A stretch of 41,438 nt of DNA, taken from Methylococcaceae bacterium (lineage in GTDB: Bacteria > Pseudomonadota > Gammaproteobacteria > Methylococcales > Methylomonadaceae). The notes beneath the pieces were generated by a model that searched no databases, was not told the origin of the DNA, and worked only from the letters and a program-made list of their open reading frames with translations. Where the stretch lies: the NCBI GenBank assembly GCA_013140705.1, contig JABFSH010000018.1, positions 1-41,438 of the forward strand. Direction: 5' to 3'. Position numbers and translations under genes: made by a program. This document shows, piece by piece, positions 1 to 7,132 of the stretch (the first letter of the stretch is position 1; each line of letters opens with the position of its first letter).

Positions 1-92
1 ATCAACGTATCCTGGCGTTCATCGAGTTTTTTAATGAGACCTTGGCAAAACCGTTTCGATGGACTTATATTGGCAAACCTTTGCTTGCATAG
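1..92 (+). mobile_element. 3' end of an IS630-family transposase gene (cut by window edge)
   Basis: Frame 3 is open from the window edge to a TAG at 90-92. The last residues read FFNETLAKPFRWTYIGKPL, which matches the typical C-terminus of IS630-family DDE transposases (a FNET...PF.WTY.GKPL pattern). Only about 29 residues are visible. The catalytic DDE residues would lie upstream of the window, so intactness cannot be judged. I could not identify the terminal inverted repeat, which should follow within a few dozen bases. Its presence beside a toxin-antitoxin module marks the start of the window as accessory DNA. Confidence 0.65.
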
Positions 93-145
93 GTTATCGA
101 GTGTATTTCAGAAGCTGGGTACTAGGGCGTTTTTCTTAAACGCGT

Positions 146-520
146 TTAAATCGCTACAGAAGAATGCACACCTATGTTAGCGACGGCAATCACGCTAATA
201 TGAGCTTTGGGGTGATCGATGGGCTTATCTCTGACGATAATTTCCACATCTTGCCCCAGCGACATTAAACACCGTAGCAAGCGATCCGTTGAAAATCCCG
301 ATAGACGACCGCGAACTAAGGCAGAAACCTTGGGTTGATCCAGCCCCATAAGTTCGGCGGCATCGGTTTGGCTGAGTTCTTTCCGTTCAATGATTTCGGC
401 AACCTGTTGCGCCAACCGAACACGGGCCAGCGCTTCTTCTGCATCAGGACGTCCCAAATCAGCAAACAAGTTACCGCTGCTGGCGTGGACTGCGATTTCT
501 TCGTTTTCTGTTTTGTTCAT
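146..520 (-). CDS. HigA-like XRE-family antitoxin
   Basis: A 124-residue protein with a helix-turn-helix at about residues 40-95 (QVAEIIERKELSQTDAAELM then GLDQPKVSALVRG), the XRE-type fold used by HigA antitoxins. The segment LGQDVEIIVRDKP after the domain is common in this antitoxin family. By analogy with HigA it should bind the toxin and repress the shared promoter. Its ATG overlaps the end of the upstream toxin gene by four bases, giving translational coupling in toxin-first order, as in higBA. The last 20 or so residues are not recognisable. Confidence 0.8.
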   Translation of the reverse strand: MNKTENEEIAVHASSGNLFADLGRPDAEEALARVRLAQQVAEIIERKELSQTDAAELMGLDQPKVSALVRGRLSGFSTDRLLRCLMSLGQDVEIIVRDKPIDHPKAHISVIAVANIGVHSSVAI

Positions 521-906
521 GGTGATTTCTCCTGTGTTTCGGCGATCCAGACTGCATAATGGGCTTCTGCCCTTTTTAATCTGGCTTTCACCAGTTCAAT
601 TTCCTGTTTCGGTGTAGCTATGCCTTTGCGTGATTTCTTCTGAAAAACATGCAAGGTGTAAACCGCATGGGCAAATCTCACGGTGTACACAGCGCGATAA
701 GTGTTGCCGTCGAAATCATCAACAACTTCCAGAACGCCGGCGCTGCCAAAACCTTGCAAGGGTTTTGCATCTGGAGATTTACCGCCCCTTTGCGCCCAAT
801 GCAGGGCATAGCCTATATTATCCTGAACCTCATCAGGACAATCTTTCAAATCATCCCGACTGCTTCCTATCCAAAACAGTGGCTTGTCATGTTCATATTC
901 ACTCAT
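517..906 (-). CDS. HigB/RelE-like toxin (phage Gp49-like, DUF891 type)
   Basis: A 129-residue basic protein with the RelE/HigB core: a strand VLEVVDDFDGNTYRAVYTVRF followed by the basic HVFQKKSRKG segment and a helix at the C-terminus (PKQEIELVKARLKRAE). These are hallmarks of the Gp49-like HigB mRNA interferases, which cut mRNA on the ribosome. It is the first gene of a two-gene unit with the XRE antitoxin. The start codon lies only two bases from a near-perfect palindrome, so the message is probably leaderless or has a very short leader, or translation starts further in. Toxicity is inferred from family. Confidence 0.78.
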   Translation of the reverse strand: MSEYEHDKPLFWIGSSRDDLKDCPDEVQDNIGYALHWAQRGGKSPDAKPLQGFGSAGVLEVVDDFDGNTYRAVYTVRFAHAVYTLHVFQKKSRKGIATPKQEIELVKARLKRAEAHYAVWIAETQEKSP

Positions 907-908
907 AA

Positions 909-926
909 TATGCTATATATGGCATA
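909..926 (-). promoter_or_regulatory. Palindromic operator/promoter of the HigBA-like module
   Basis: The 18 bases TATGCTATATATGGCATA match their own reverse complement at 16 positions. The site sits directly in front of the toxin ATG and contains AT-rich -10-like hexamers on the minus strand. This is where the antitoxin (or toxin-antitoxin complex) would be expected to repress its own operon. The operator role is inferred from position and symmetry. Confidence 0.5.
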
Positions 927-1336
927 ACTTCGAATTTTTGTCCAGTTAAATAAGCTACCGCCCCTTTATAAGCAATCTTTCTTATAGTTCTAATTTTTAA
1001 AGGAGGCATATGTCATTGGTTGGGGGGGAGTTCCTCTCGCCATTGGAATTTGGTACAGGTACAGGTGATCAATTTTCAAATGGCGCCAACAATCCAACAT
1101 AACAACTGCCATGTTGGGACTTATGTTGTACCCATTATATTGAACAATTTTGAAGTTCTAAAAAACGAAAAGTGCAAAAATTTTGCTAGGCTGTCCGGTA
1201 GTCGCCTAGGAGAGACAAGTCATAGCCATCTGAAAATAAAGATATATTTTCCAAAACTCTGGCGACTCAGTTTTGAAGATGTTAGACTGTCTAACTCTAA
1301 AAAATAAGCTAATATTGAGATAAGTTATTGATTTAA
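927..1336. other. Gene-poor stretch between TA module and tRNA cluster
   Basis: No convincing gene. A 30-codon frame (1010-1102, plus) follows AGGAGG at 1001-1006, but the three-base spacing is poor and the product is unrecognisable. CCAACAT at 1094-1100 and ATGTTGG at 1111-1117 form a 7-bp stem with a 10-base loop. GTTAGAC-T-GTCTAAC at 1281-1295 is a perfect small palindrome. Neither hairpin is followed by a proper T-run. Confidence 0.5.
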
Positions 1337-1413
1337 TGGGGTGAACGACGGGGCTCGAACCCGCGACAACCGGAATCACAATCCGGGACTCTACCAACTG
1401 AGCTACGATCACC
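1337..1413 (-). tRNA. tRNA-His (anticodon GUG)
   Basis: A complete cloverleaf on the minus strand with the anticodon loop around TTGTGAT (anticodon GTG), T-loop TTCGAGC and an encoded CCA (TGG at 1337-1339 on the plus strand). The extra 5' G(-1) facing C73 that marks tRNA-His is present. Reading the acceptor stem, position 5 (U) faces position 68 (U), a mismatch. It is the last gene of a Pro-Arg-His tRNA cluster read on the minus strand. Confidence 0.95.
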
Positions 1414-1438
1414 ATAATAAATGGGGAGACTCTAAAAA

Positions 1439-1515
1439 TGGCGCGCTTGGCAGGACTCGAACCTGCGACCCCCAGCTTAGAAGGCTGGTGCTCTATCCGG
1501 TTGAGCTACAAGCGC
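1439..1515 (-). tRNA. tRNA-Arg (anticodon UCU)
   Basis: Minus-strand cloverleaf beginning GCGCTTG and ending CAAGCGC-G-CCA, so the 7-bp acceptor stem is fully paired and CCA is encoded. The anticodon loop CTTCTAA gives anticodon TCT (arginine, AGA codons). It is the middle gene of the cluster, 25 bases before tRNA-His and 4 bases after tRNA-Pro. Confidence 0.96.
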
Positions 1516-1519
1516 AAAG

Positions 1520-1596
1520 TGGTCGGGATGGAGGGATTCGAACCCCCGACATCCTGCTCCCAAAGCAGGCGCGCTACCAAACTGCGCTACATCCCG
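1520..1596 (-). tRNA. tRNA-Pro (anticodon UGG)
   Basis: Minus-strand cloverleaf beginning CGGGATG and ending CATCCCG-A-CCA. The anticodon loop TTTGGGA gives anticodon TGG (proline). It is the first gene of the cluster, downstream of a strong promoter at 1650-1678. Confidence 0.96.
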
Positions 1597-1649
1597 ATGA
1601 CTTTCTTTTAATGGCTTAAATTATCTCAACCGCCCTTAAAAAGCACACC

Positions 1650-1678
1650 ATAATAACGATTGATTGCTATATCGTCAA
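1650..1678 (-). promoter_or_regulatory. Sigma-70 promoter of the tRNA cluster
   Basis: On the minus strand TTGACG (1673-1678) is followed by a 17-base spacer and TATTAT (1650-1655), then a GC-containing discriminator GGTGTGC, as in stringently controlled stable-RNA promoters. It points at tRNA-Pro, about 50 bases downstream. An 11-base inverted repeat (TTAAAAAGCAC at 1636-1646, complement at 1717-1727) brackets it and its role is unknown. Confidence 0.75.
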
Positions 1679-1775
1679 CGATTTTTTATTGCTCATGGAC
1701 AATAAAATGGCATGATGTGCTTTTTAATCCGGTTTTCATGGTACCTTCGCTTTTAAAATTTAAAGTTGGCCTCTG

Positions 1776-2243
1776 CTACAAAAACTGCCATTCCTCAAAA
1801 CAAGCTGCTTGTCCCATGTATCGCCCCTGTTGATCTGACAAATTCCAAACACGCGCATTTTTAATCAAAAAACGTCGACCGGATTTTGATATCCGAATGC
1901 CCTCATAATGCTTTATATAGCCATGTGTACTAACTTGTGTCAATAACCGTTTTCGTTCTGCCTGATTAACCGGCTCTGCTGATAGTCTTGAAGGCAAGCG
2001 AGTAAATTCATCCCACGTGCATTCAAATAATTCGAGTGCAGTTACGTTGGCATAATTAAAAACGGGATCGATTTCTGTATTATGAGAAACAACCGCAAAC
2101 GGCGAATAAAACAGTTGTTTGGCAAATGGATCCGATTTCTGTGCTGATGGTATCAGCTCACTTTTGAATGACTGTTCATAGCTATGTATTAAGCAAGAAG
2201 CATGTTCAACTAGAAAATTATTGGCTTCGGCAGGATAAGGCAT
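1776..2243 (-). CDS. MEKHLA-domain (PAS-like) protein
   Basis: A 155-residue single-domain protein. The run from HASCLIHSYEQSF through SPFAVVSHNTEIDPVFNYAN, ALELFECTWDEFTRLPSRLSAEP and the closing FEEWQFL matches the bacterial MEKHLA domain, a PAS-related fold that probably senses a small ligand. There is no signal peptide and no output domain, so it would act in the cytoplasm, probably with a partner not seen here. It is read alone, after a hairpin that separates it from the lipoprotein gene. The specific function is unknown. Confidence 0.8.
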   Translation of the reverse strand: MPYPAEANNFLVEHASCLIHSYEQSFKSELIPSAQKSDPFAKQLFYSPFAVVSHNTEIDPVFNYANVTALELFECTWDEFTRLPSRLSAEPVNQAERKRLLTQVSTHGYIKHYEGIRISKSGRRFLIKNARVWNLSDQQGRYMGQAACFEEWQFL

Positions 2244-2258
2244 TGCTGATTTCTTTAA

Positions 2259-2280
2259 AATGGAGCCCTAAGGCTCCATT
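2259..2280 (-). terminator. Hairpin downstream of the hydrolase lipoprotein gene
   Basis: AATGGAGCC and GGCTCCATT form a perfect 9-bp stem with a 4-base loop. On the minus strand it is followed by TTAAAG, a weak U-tract. The site lies between two minus-strand genes and would end or attenuate the upstream lipoprotein message. Confidence 0.55.
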
Positions 2281-2309
2281 GAAGGTTGGGTTTCAATAAA
2301 GAATGGATT

Positions 2310-3599
2310 TTATTCATCGGCTGCTGATAAAGCAATCAACATACGCAGAAATTCCATGATCTGATCTCCAAAGACATCGTTATGATTAGCAATCAATTCC
2401 TTCTCCACACGGATATTCAGATAGGGATTCAACGGCGCTGTTTTACCCAGATGAGTCAGCATGGTTGAACCGTATTGGGTCGAGGTGCCATTGATTTGAG
2501 CACTCCAAATGTTTTTCATGTCGTCATAATTAGCCGCCTGCATGAGCTTTACATCCGTTGCAGGTTTTAAAGAATGCGTAATTAACGGCATATAATGACC
2601 AACCGTGTTGCGATCGGCTTCACCTTCATCCAGTGTGAGCGGACGATGACAATCATTGCGTTCGACGGTATTGTGGGTTTCAAATAAAGTTGAGAAGGTT
2701 CTCCCTGCCGGAAAAGCCAGTTTGGTCGCGTAATCAGCTTCGGATGTTAATATCACGAATTTGGGAGTTTGATTATTGAAATAACTGCAACGTCCCTGAG
2801 CCATATCATAGGACGGCGCAAACTGAAGTGCTTCAAAAGCCGGGTTGAGAAGAATGACCAAATCACCAAATCCTTTCGCTGTACCTTGATACGTTTTACT
2901 CACTTGACTATCAACAAAGCGACTGGCGAGAATTTGAGATGTTGCCGTATAAACAACAGCGCCGCCGAAACTGTGCCCAATCACCACCAAGCGGCTTTTG
3001 GGGGAATGTACTAATGAGTTTTTCACACGGGTTATTTCTTCAAGGCTTAAAAGCAACTCAGAAAAGCCCAAGTGACCTACATCCTGCGACGTGTTTTTGC
3101 GGTCCCAGAAAGTTAAATTATTGATGACTGGTATTGTGATGGACTCGCCTCTCCATCCAACATAGATACCGACAACCTTGCGTACAGGCCGTTGTTTCAT
3201 TCGGCTCATGTCATGTTCAACCCGGCTTATTTTGGCTAGACTATTTTTAAAACTCTCGATATTAGGGTCTCCGGGGGCCGCATTATGATGCCACCCATGG
3301 ACAAACACGTTAATCAGGACGCTGTCGTTGGTTGCCGTTCGATAAATTGCATCCACTAACACCTGCATTTGCCGGCGGTCACGCAGTTGTCCCTGATCGT
3401 CGACTTCGACAAAGCCCAATAGATAGTCGTTATCAGCATTTTTATTATGTTGCTGCAGAGAGTGGTTATCACATTGATTGGCTGCGGAAACATTGCAGGG
3501 CTCATAAACATATCGATAAATTTGATTGGGCGCGCAGCCGGTAGTAAGCAACAGGGCACTCAAAACGCAGAACAGCGACAGCTTGTTTGGTGCGGTCAT
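2310..3599 (-). CDS. Predicted alpha/beta-hydrolase lipoprotein
   Basis: A 429-residue protein with an N-terminal hydrophobic segment ending LLLTTGC, a plausible although not ideal lipobox, so it is probably membrane-anchored. An alpha/beta-hydrolase core follows: VFVHGWHHNA (oxyanion-region HGW), then VVIGHSFGGA with the nucleophile Ser in the GxSxG elbow. A late His for the triad may be in VGHYMPLITHSL. The substrate is unknown; it could be a lipase or esterase. I chose the ATG at 3597-3599 because GGAGG stands five bases before it and the signal sequence then starts at residue 1. A longer frame from 3638 has no such support. Confidence 0.72.
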   Translation of the reverse strand: MTAPNKLSLFCVLSALLLTTGCAPNQIYRYVYEPCNVSAANQCDNHSLQQHNKNADNDYLLGFVEVDDQGQLRDRRQMQVLVDAIYRTATNDSVLINVFVHGWHHNAAPGDPNIESFKNSLAKISRVEHDMSRMKQRPVRKVVGIYVGWRGESITIPVINNLTFWDRKNTSQDVGHLGFSELLLSLEEITRVKNSLVHSPKSRLVVIGHSFGGAVVYTATSQILASRFVDSQVSKTYQGTAKGFGDLVILLNPAFEALQFAPSYDMAQGRCSYFNNQTPKFVILTSEADYATKLAFPAGRTFSTLFETHNTVERNDCHRPLTLDEGEADRNTVGHYMPLITHSLKPATDVKLMQAANYDDMKNIWSAQINGTSTQYGSTMLTHLGKTAPLNPYLNIRVEKELIANHNDVFGDQIMEFLRMLIALSAADE

Positions 3600-3695
3600 A
3601 ATAGCCTCCAAAATTTTGTTACTGGAAATAAAAGCCACTACAAATCATCAAAGCCGGGACAGTCTAATCGTTTGATGGAGAACTGAAGATGTATA

Positions 3696-3803
3696 ATGGC
3701 GGGTTTGGACTGGCAAGAAACAGTTGCTGTTGATCAACTTTCTATTATCGAGGATATTACTTTGAAACTTCAGGATATTCCAGTAGAAGATAGTAAAAAA
3801 TAA
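3696..3803 (+). CDS. Small ORF (35 aa) upstream of murI, doubtful
   Basis: An ATG frame of 35 codons with protein-like composition (acidic, ending EDSKK), 31 bases before murI. Against it, no good ribosome-binding site stands before the ATG, and the ATG overlaps a perfect TATAAT (3692-3697) that could be the -10 box of the murI promoter. Not recognised as any family. Confidence 0.25.
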   Translation: MAGLDWQETVAVDQLSIIEDITLKLQDIPVEDSKK

Positions 3804-3805
3804 CC

Positions 3806-3835
3806 ATGACTAACGAAAAGAATGCTGACAAGTAA
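3806..3835 (+). CDS. Nine-codon leader ORF overlapping the murI start
   Basis: ATG at 3806-3808 opens a nine-codon frame (MTNEKNADK) whose TAA shares its last A with the murI ATG (TAATG). This is the arrangement used for translation reinitiation. murI has no clear Shine-Dalgarno sequence of its own. The coupling role is inferred from geometry only. Confidence 0.3.
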   Translation: MTNEKNADK

Positions 3836-4656
3836 TGGCGCATCACGTTAATGCCAAACCTGTAGGGGTTTTCGATTCAGGTGTCGGAGGGTTATCCGTT
3901 CTGCAGGAAATCCGTCGAGCACTGCCACAAGAGAATCTGCTCTACGTGGCCGATTCTGCCTATGCTCCTTACGGTGAAAAAGCATCACAGTTTATAGAAG
4001 AGCGCTCGATTGCCATTACCGAGTTTCTGATTAGTCGCCAAGCCAAGGCCATCGTTGTCGCCTGTAACACAGCAACGGGTGTGGCAGTAGCGTCGCTTCG
4101 AGCCCGCTTTTCTTTGCCAATCATTGCCATGGAACCTGCCGTCAAACCCGCCGTCGCCAATACTAAATCAGGCGTTATTGGCGTTCTGGCAACCAGCAGA
4201 ACCTTGTCAAGCAACAATTTTACCAATCTGTTTAATCGCTATGGTGCCGATGTCGAAATTTTGATGCAGGCATGTCCAGGCCTGGTTGAACAAGTTGAAG
4301 CAGGGGATTTAATGAGTGAGGATACCCGAAAATTGCTGGAGCGCTATCTTGCGCCCGCCTTAAGCCGCGGTGCCGATACTATTGTTTTGGGCTGCACGCA
4401 TTATCCATTCCTGAAAGTCCTGATTGAAGAAATAGCTGGCCCCAACGTGTCGGTGATTGACCCTTCTCCGGCCATTGCCCGTGAACTGCGTCGTCGGCTT
4501 AACAATGCCAATCTGTTGTCGGTAGCAAGCGATGCAGGCTTCGATCAGTTCTGGACCAGCCATGAGCCCGAGCGGGTAGAAAGCGTTATTTCCCAATTAT
4601 GGCGGGAACCGGTTGACGTATGGTCAATGGCCGACGGCGGAAAGAAGCAACTTTAA
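3835..4656 (+). CDS. murI: Glutamate racemase
   Basis: 273 residues, a normal MurI length. It converts L-glutamate to D-glutamate for peptidoglycan. Visible signatures are GVFDSGVGGLSVL with the D14/S15 substrate-binding pair, the catalytic cysteine C77 in VVACNTAT and the second catalytic cysteine C187 in VLGCTHYPF, with H189. The enzyme is cytoplasmic. The start follows a nine-codon leader frame with a TAATG overlap. The gene converges on the mtn operon with only 18 bases between. Confidence 0.97.
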   Translation: MAHHVNAKPVGVFDSGVGGLSVLQEIRRALPQENLLYVADSAYAPYGEKASQFIEERSIAITEFLISRQAKAIVVACNTATGVAVASLRARFSLPIIAMEPAVKPAVANTKSGVIGVLATSRTLSSNNFTNLFNRYGADVEILMQACPGLVEQVEAGDLMSEDTRKLLERYLAPALSRGADTIVLGCTHYPFLKVLIEEIAGPNVSVIDPSPAIARELRRRLNNANLLSVASDAGFDQFWTSHEPERVESVISQLWREPVDVWSMADGGKKQL

Positions 4657-4674
4657 CAGCTGTAAAGTCCAATT

Positions 4675-5349
4675 TTAAAGCCGGATTAGATCAAAACGAC
4701 TCACTTGCCGATGTTCAGCGTCGGGATTGGGCAGATTATCCCGAGTTAGCCAAATGGTTTGGTAACCGGTCAAGCGTGCAGCATCCAGTTCTTCTTTGAG
4801 ATCAGACAAAAATAACAATTCGCCGGGCTGGCGTTGTATTTGCTCTGCGATACGTTGATACGATTCGGCTTCTTTTTTTCCGCCAATATGCGTATCAAAA
4901 TAACCGGAAAATAAGGGGGTCAAATCACCGTAATCACTATGGGAAAACAATAATTTTTGAGCATACACCGAACCCGATGAATAAACATACAAATCGAGCC
5001 CTTGAGACTTCCATGCCTGAAGACTTTCAACGGCATCCTGATATAAATGACCGGTAAAAGCCCCTAATTCGTATCCAGCCTCCCAGATCAATCCTTGCAG
5101 AGACTTTAATGGCGTCGCTTTTCTATCTTCAGCCATCCATTGCTTGAATAGGGCAATTAGCTGTTCGGTATCCAGCTCTTCCCCGACTTCCTGGCACGCA
5201 TCCTGTAACAGCGATTTAATTGATTCGGAATCCTGATGGTGCCTGACAAAATCCGCTAGATGCGTGCGGGCATAGGGAAACAGAATATCTTTGACAAAAG
5301 ACAGTGAAGACGTTGTACCTTCAATATCGGTCACGATGGCTTTAATCAT
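4675..5349 (-). CDS. mtnC: Enolase-phosphatase E1 (methionine salvage)
   Basis: A HAD-superfamily phosphatase of 224 residues. The nucleophile motif is TDIEGTT with D8 and E10, the DxEGTT form specific to enolase-phosphatase E1. YVYSSGS gives motif II and FLSDLKEELDAA the acidic motif. It enolises and dephosphorylates diketomethylthiopentyl-1-phosphate to acireductone. Last gene of mtnB-mtnD-mtnC, starting inside the mtnD stop (ATGA overlap). Confidence 0.96.
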   Translation of the reverse strand: MIKAIVTDIEGTTSSLSFVKDILFPYARTHLADFVRHHQDSESIKSLLQDACQEVGEELDTEQLIALFKQWMAEDRKATPLKSLQGLIWEAGYELGAFTGHLYQDAVESLQAWKSQGLDLYVYSSGSVYAQKLLFSHSDYGDLTPLFSGYFDTHIGGKKEAESYQRIAEQIQRQPGELLFLSDLKEELDAARLTGYQTIWLTRDNLPNPDAEHRQVSRFDLIRL

Positions 5350-5906
5350 GGCAATTCGGCGACATACTGATCGAGGCTGGGAAATGATTTGGCAATGTCA
5401 TTGCCAGTAAATTCGGCAACCCAGCCTTCCTCAATGGTAAATAAGCGAATGCATTTAAAGGACGGATTTTCACCCATATCAAACCAGTGACTGGTGTTGG
5501 CTGGAACACTGATCAAATCGCCTTTTTCACACAGGATGGCATACACTTTGCCGTCCGTATGCAGATAAAAAAGCCCGCGTCCGTCAATAAAAAAACGTAC
5601 TTCAAAGTCCGTATGAATGTGTTCTGCCAGAAATTTTTCCCGGAATGCCCGTTTGTCCGTATGATCCGGCTGCAGACTCACCACATCCACCGATTTAAAA
5701 TCGTGCTGCCGATTTAGATTGTCGATGGAAGCGCGATAGGCTTCGATCACAGCCTGTTGATCAGCATTTGCGGGTAGTTCGCAATTGGCCGCCCAGCGTT
5801 CAAATTGCACGCCGATAGCCGATAAATGCTGTTGTATGGTATCAAAATCGGTAAATAGTTCGCCCGATCCGGGTTGATCATCCTTATAAATTGTTAATGC
5901 ACTCAT
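5346..5906 (-). CDS. mtnD: Acireductone dioxygenase (methionine salvage)
   Basis: A 186-residue cupin. The metal ligands H96, H98 and E102 in EHIHTDFEVRFF and H140 in NTSHWFD are all present. With Fe it gives the keto-acid precursor of methionine; with Ni it gives an off-pathway product and CO. Sequence alone does not tell which metal is used. It overlaps both neighbours by four bases, so the three mtn genes are translationally coupled. Confidence 0.96.
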   Translation of the reverse strand: MSALTIYKDDQPGSGELFTDFDTIQQHLSAIGVQFERWAANCELPANADQQAVIEAYRASIDNLNRQHDFKSVDVVSLQPDHTDKRAFREKFLAEHIHTDFEVRFFIDGRGLFYLHTDGKVYAILCEKGDLISVPANTSHWFDMGENPSFKCIRLFTIEEGWVAEFTGNDIAKSFPSLDQYVAELP

Positions 5907-6523
5907 GGTTTGTTGACTCCGCGCAGCCTTATCTCACAATCAAATAAAAAATCTAGCGCCTCAAGATGGCGTAATGTTTCTTCCACTGAATTTCCCCAAG
6001 TGTAAAGCCCGTGACCGGCAATGATATAAGCGTAAATTTCGCCGTGTTGATCCATATATCGATCAACCTCCGCCGCGAGCCGAGGAATAGTTTGGTCGTT
6101 AGCGAAAACCGGTATGACAATACGGCTTTCATGCGTGTCAATGCCATTAAAGGCTTTTAATATCTCATAATTTTCCAGAATGCAGGTCGTGGGGAAAAGT
6201 TTTGAAATTAACGTGGCATTGAGCGAATGCGGATGCAATATGCAACGAATATCCGGAAAGCGGTTATATAGAGCAGTGTGCAATCCGGTTTCCGCCGAAG
6301 GTTTTTTGCCATCCAGTGCTTCGCCCTCGGCATTGACGAGCATGATGTCGTTACGATTTAGGCGACCTTTGTGCTTGCCCGAAACGGTTATGGCCATATT
6401 GCCATTGTTAAGACGGGCGGAAAAATTTCCGCTGGTTGCTGGAACCCAGCCCTTTTCATCAATCAGGCGTCCGGTCTCTATAAGTTGATCAGCCAGACGG
6501 TAAAACTCATCATCGTACATCAT
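5903..6523 (-). CDS. mtnB: Methylthioribulose-1-phosphate dehydratase
   Basis: A class II aldolase-fold protein of 206 residues. PATSGNFSARL is the substrate loop, and HPHSLNATL carries zinc ligands H97 and H99. GHGLYTWG supplies the late His. It is the first gene of the minus-strand salvage operon. Starts at consecutive ATG codons (6521-6523 and 6518-6520) are possible. The ATG overlaps the TGA of an open frame without a clear start (6520-6651). mtnA and mtnP/K are not in the window. Confidence 0.95.
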   Translation of the reverse strand: MMYDDEFYRLADQLIETGRLIDEKGWVPATSGNFSARLNNGNMAITVSGKHKGRLNRNDIMLVNAEGEALDGKKPSAETGLHTALYNRFPDIRCILHPHSLNATLISKLFPTTCILENYEILKAFNGIDTHESRIVIPVFANDQTIPRLAAEVDRYMDQHGEIYAYIIAGHGLYTWGNSVEETLRHLEALDFLFDCEIRLRGVNKP

Positions 6524-6673
6524 GTCGTTCTATCTGTTGGTGGTGCGTTAAATTGATCTTGGGTAAGCACAAACGGAATACCCACAAGTCGATGGATTAC
6601 TTTACCGTCTAAGGTGTCTTCAACGCTAATATTTTTTTCGGCGGGGCCGGCTTATTAAGGATTGCGTTGCGTG

Positions 6674-6715
6674 TTGGCGATGTCTGGTTGAAAGCGTACA
6701 ATGTTCATTTGAACA
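6674..6715 (+). promoter_or_regulatory. msrB-apeB promoter with palindromic site
   Basis: TTGGCG (6674-6679), a 17-base spacer and TACAAT (6697-6702) make a good sigma-70 promoter about 30 bases before the msrB ATG. The arms TGTTCA (6702-6707) and TGAACA (6710-6715) form a palindrome across the -10/start site, well placed for a repressor. The regulator is unknown. Confidence 0.6.
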
Positions 6716-6733
6716 ACTGTTGGGTGTAGATTC

Positions 6734-7132
6734 ATGACGGATGATAAACACACGAACGAAGTGCAATGGCGCGATAAATTAAGCCCTGAGCAATTTGCTG
6801 TTTGCCGGATGAAAGGGACTGAGCCGCCGTTCACGGGAAAATATACCGACTGCAAAAGGGAAGGCATTTATCACTGCGTATGCTGCGGCAGCGCATTATT
6901 TGCTTCTGAAACCAAGTACGATTCCGGGTCGGGCTGGCCCAGCTTTTGGGATGTCTTGTCAGAAAATAGTGTCGAGCAACATACCGATACCAGTCATGGT
7001 ATGCTCAGAGTGGAAGTGACCTGCCAATCCTGTGGCGCTCATTTAGGGCATGTTTTTGAAGATGGTCCCAGGCCGACCGGACTGCGTTACTGCATCAACT
7101 CCGCCTCCCTGGATTTAAAAGAAAAATCATGA
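6734..7132 (+). CDS. msrB: Peptide-methionine (R)-S-oxide reductase
   Basis: 132 residues, a normal MsrB length. It reduces methionine-R-sulfoxide in damaged proteins. Zinc-binding CxxC pairs are at C48/C51 (HCVCCG) and C97/C100 (CQSCG). The catalytic cysteine is C120 in GLRYCINS, so this is the cysteine form. SGSGWPSFW and [12 protein letters not shown] are the conserved substrate motifs. No signal peptide, so it is cytoplasmic. It overlaps apeB by four bases, pairing repair with peptide turnover in one transcript. Confidence 0.97.
   Translation: MTDDKHTNEVQWRDKLSPEQFAVCRMKGTEPPFTGKYTDCKREGIYHCVCCGSALFASETKYDSGSGWPSFWDVLSENSVEQHTDTSHGMLRVEVTCQSCGAHLGHVFEDGPRPTGLRYCINSASLDLKEKS

Noticed and set aside
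1281-1304. Terminator for the tRNA cluster at the GTTAGAC palindrome
   Set aside because: On the minus strand the T-run precedes the hairpin rather than following it.
1341-1619. A 92-codon plus-strand frame with motifs such as GLYQLSYDHHNKWG and GALGRTRTCDPQ
   Set aside because: It runs antisense across the three tRNA genes; such frames are a well-known false annotation class.
3969-4226. Minus-strand frame inside murI
   Set aside because: Shadow of a well-conserved gene, no independent support.
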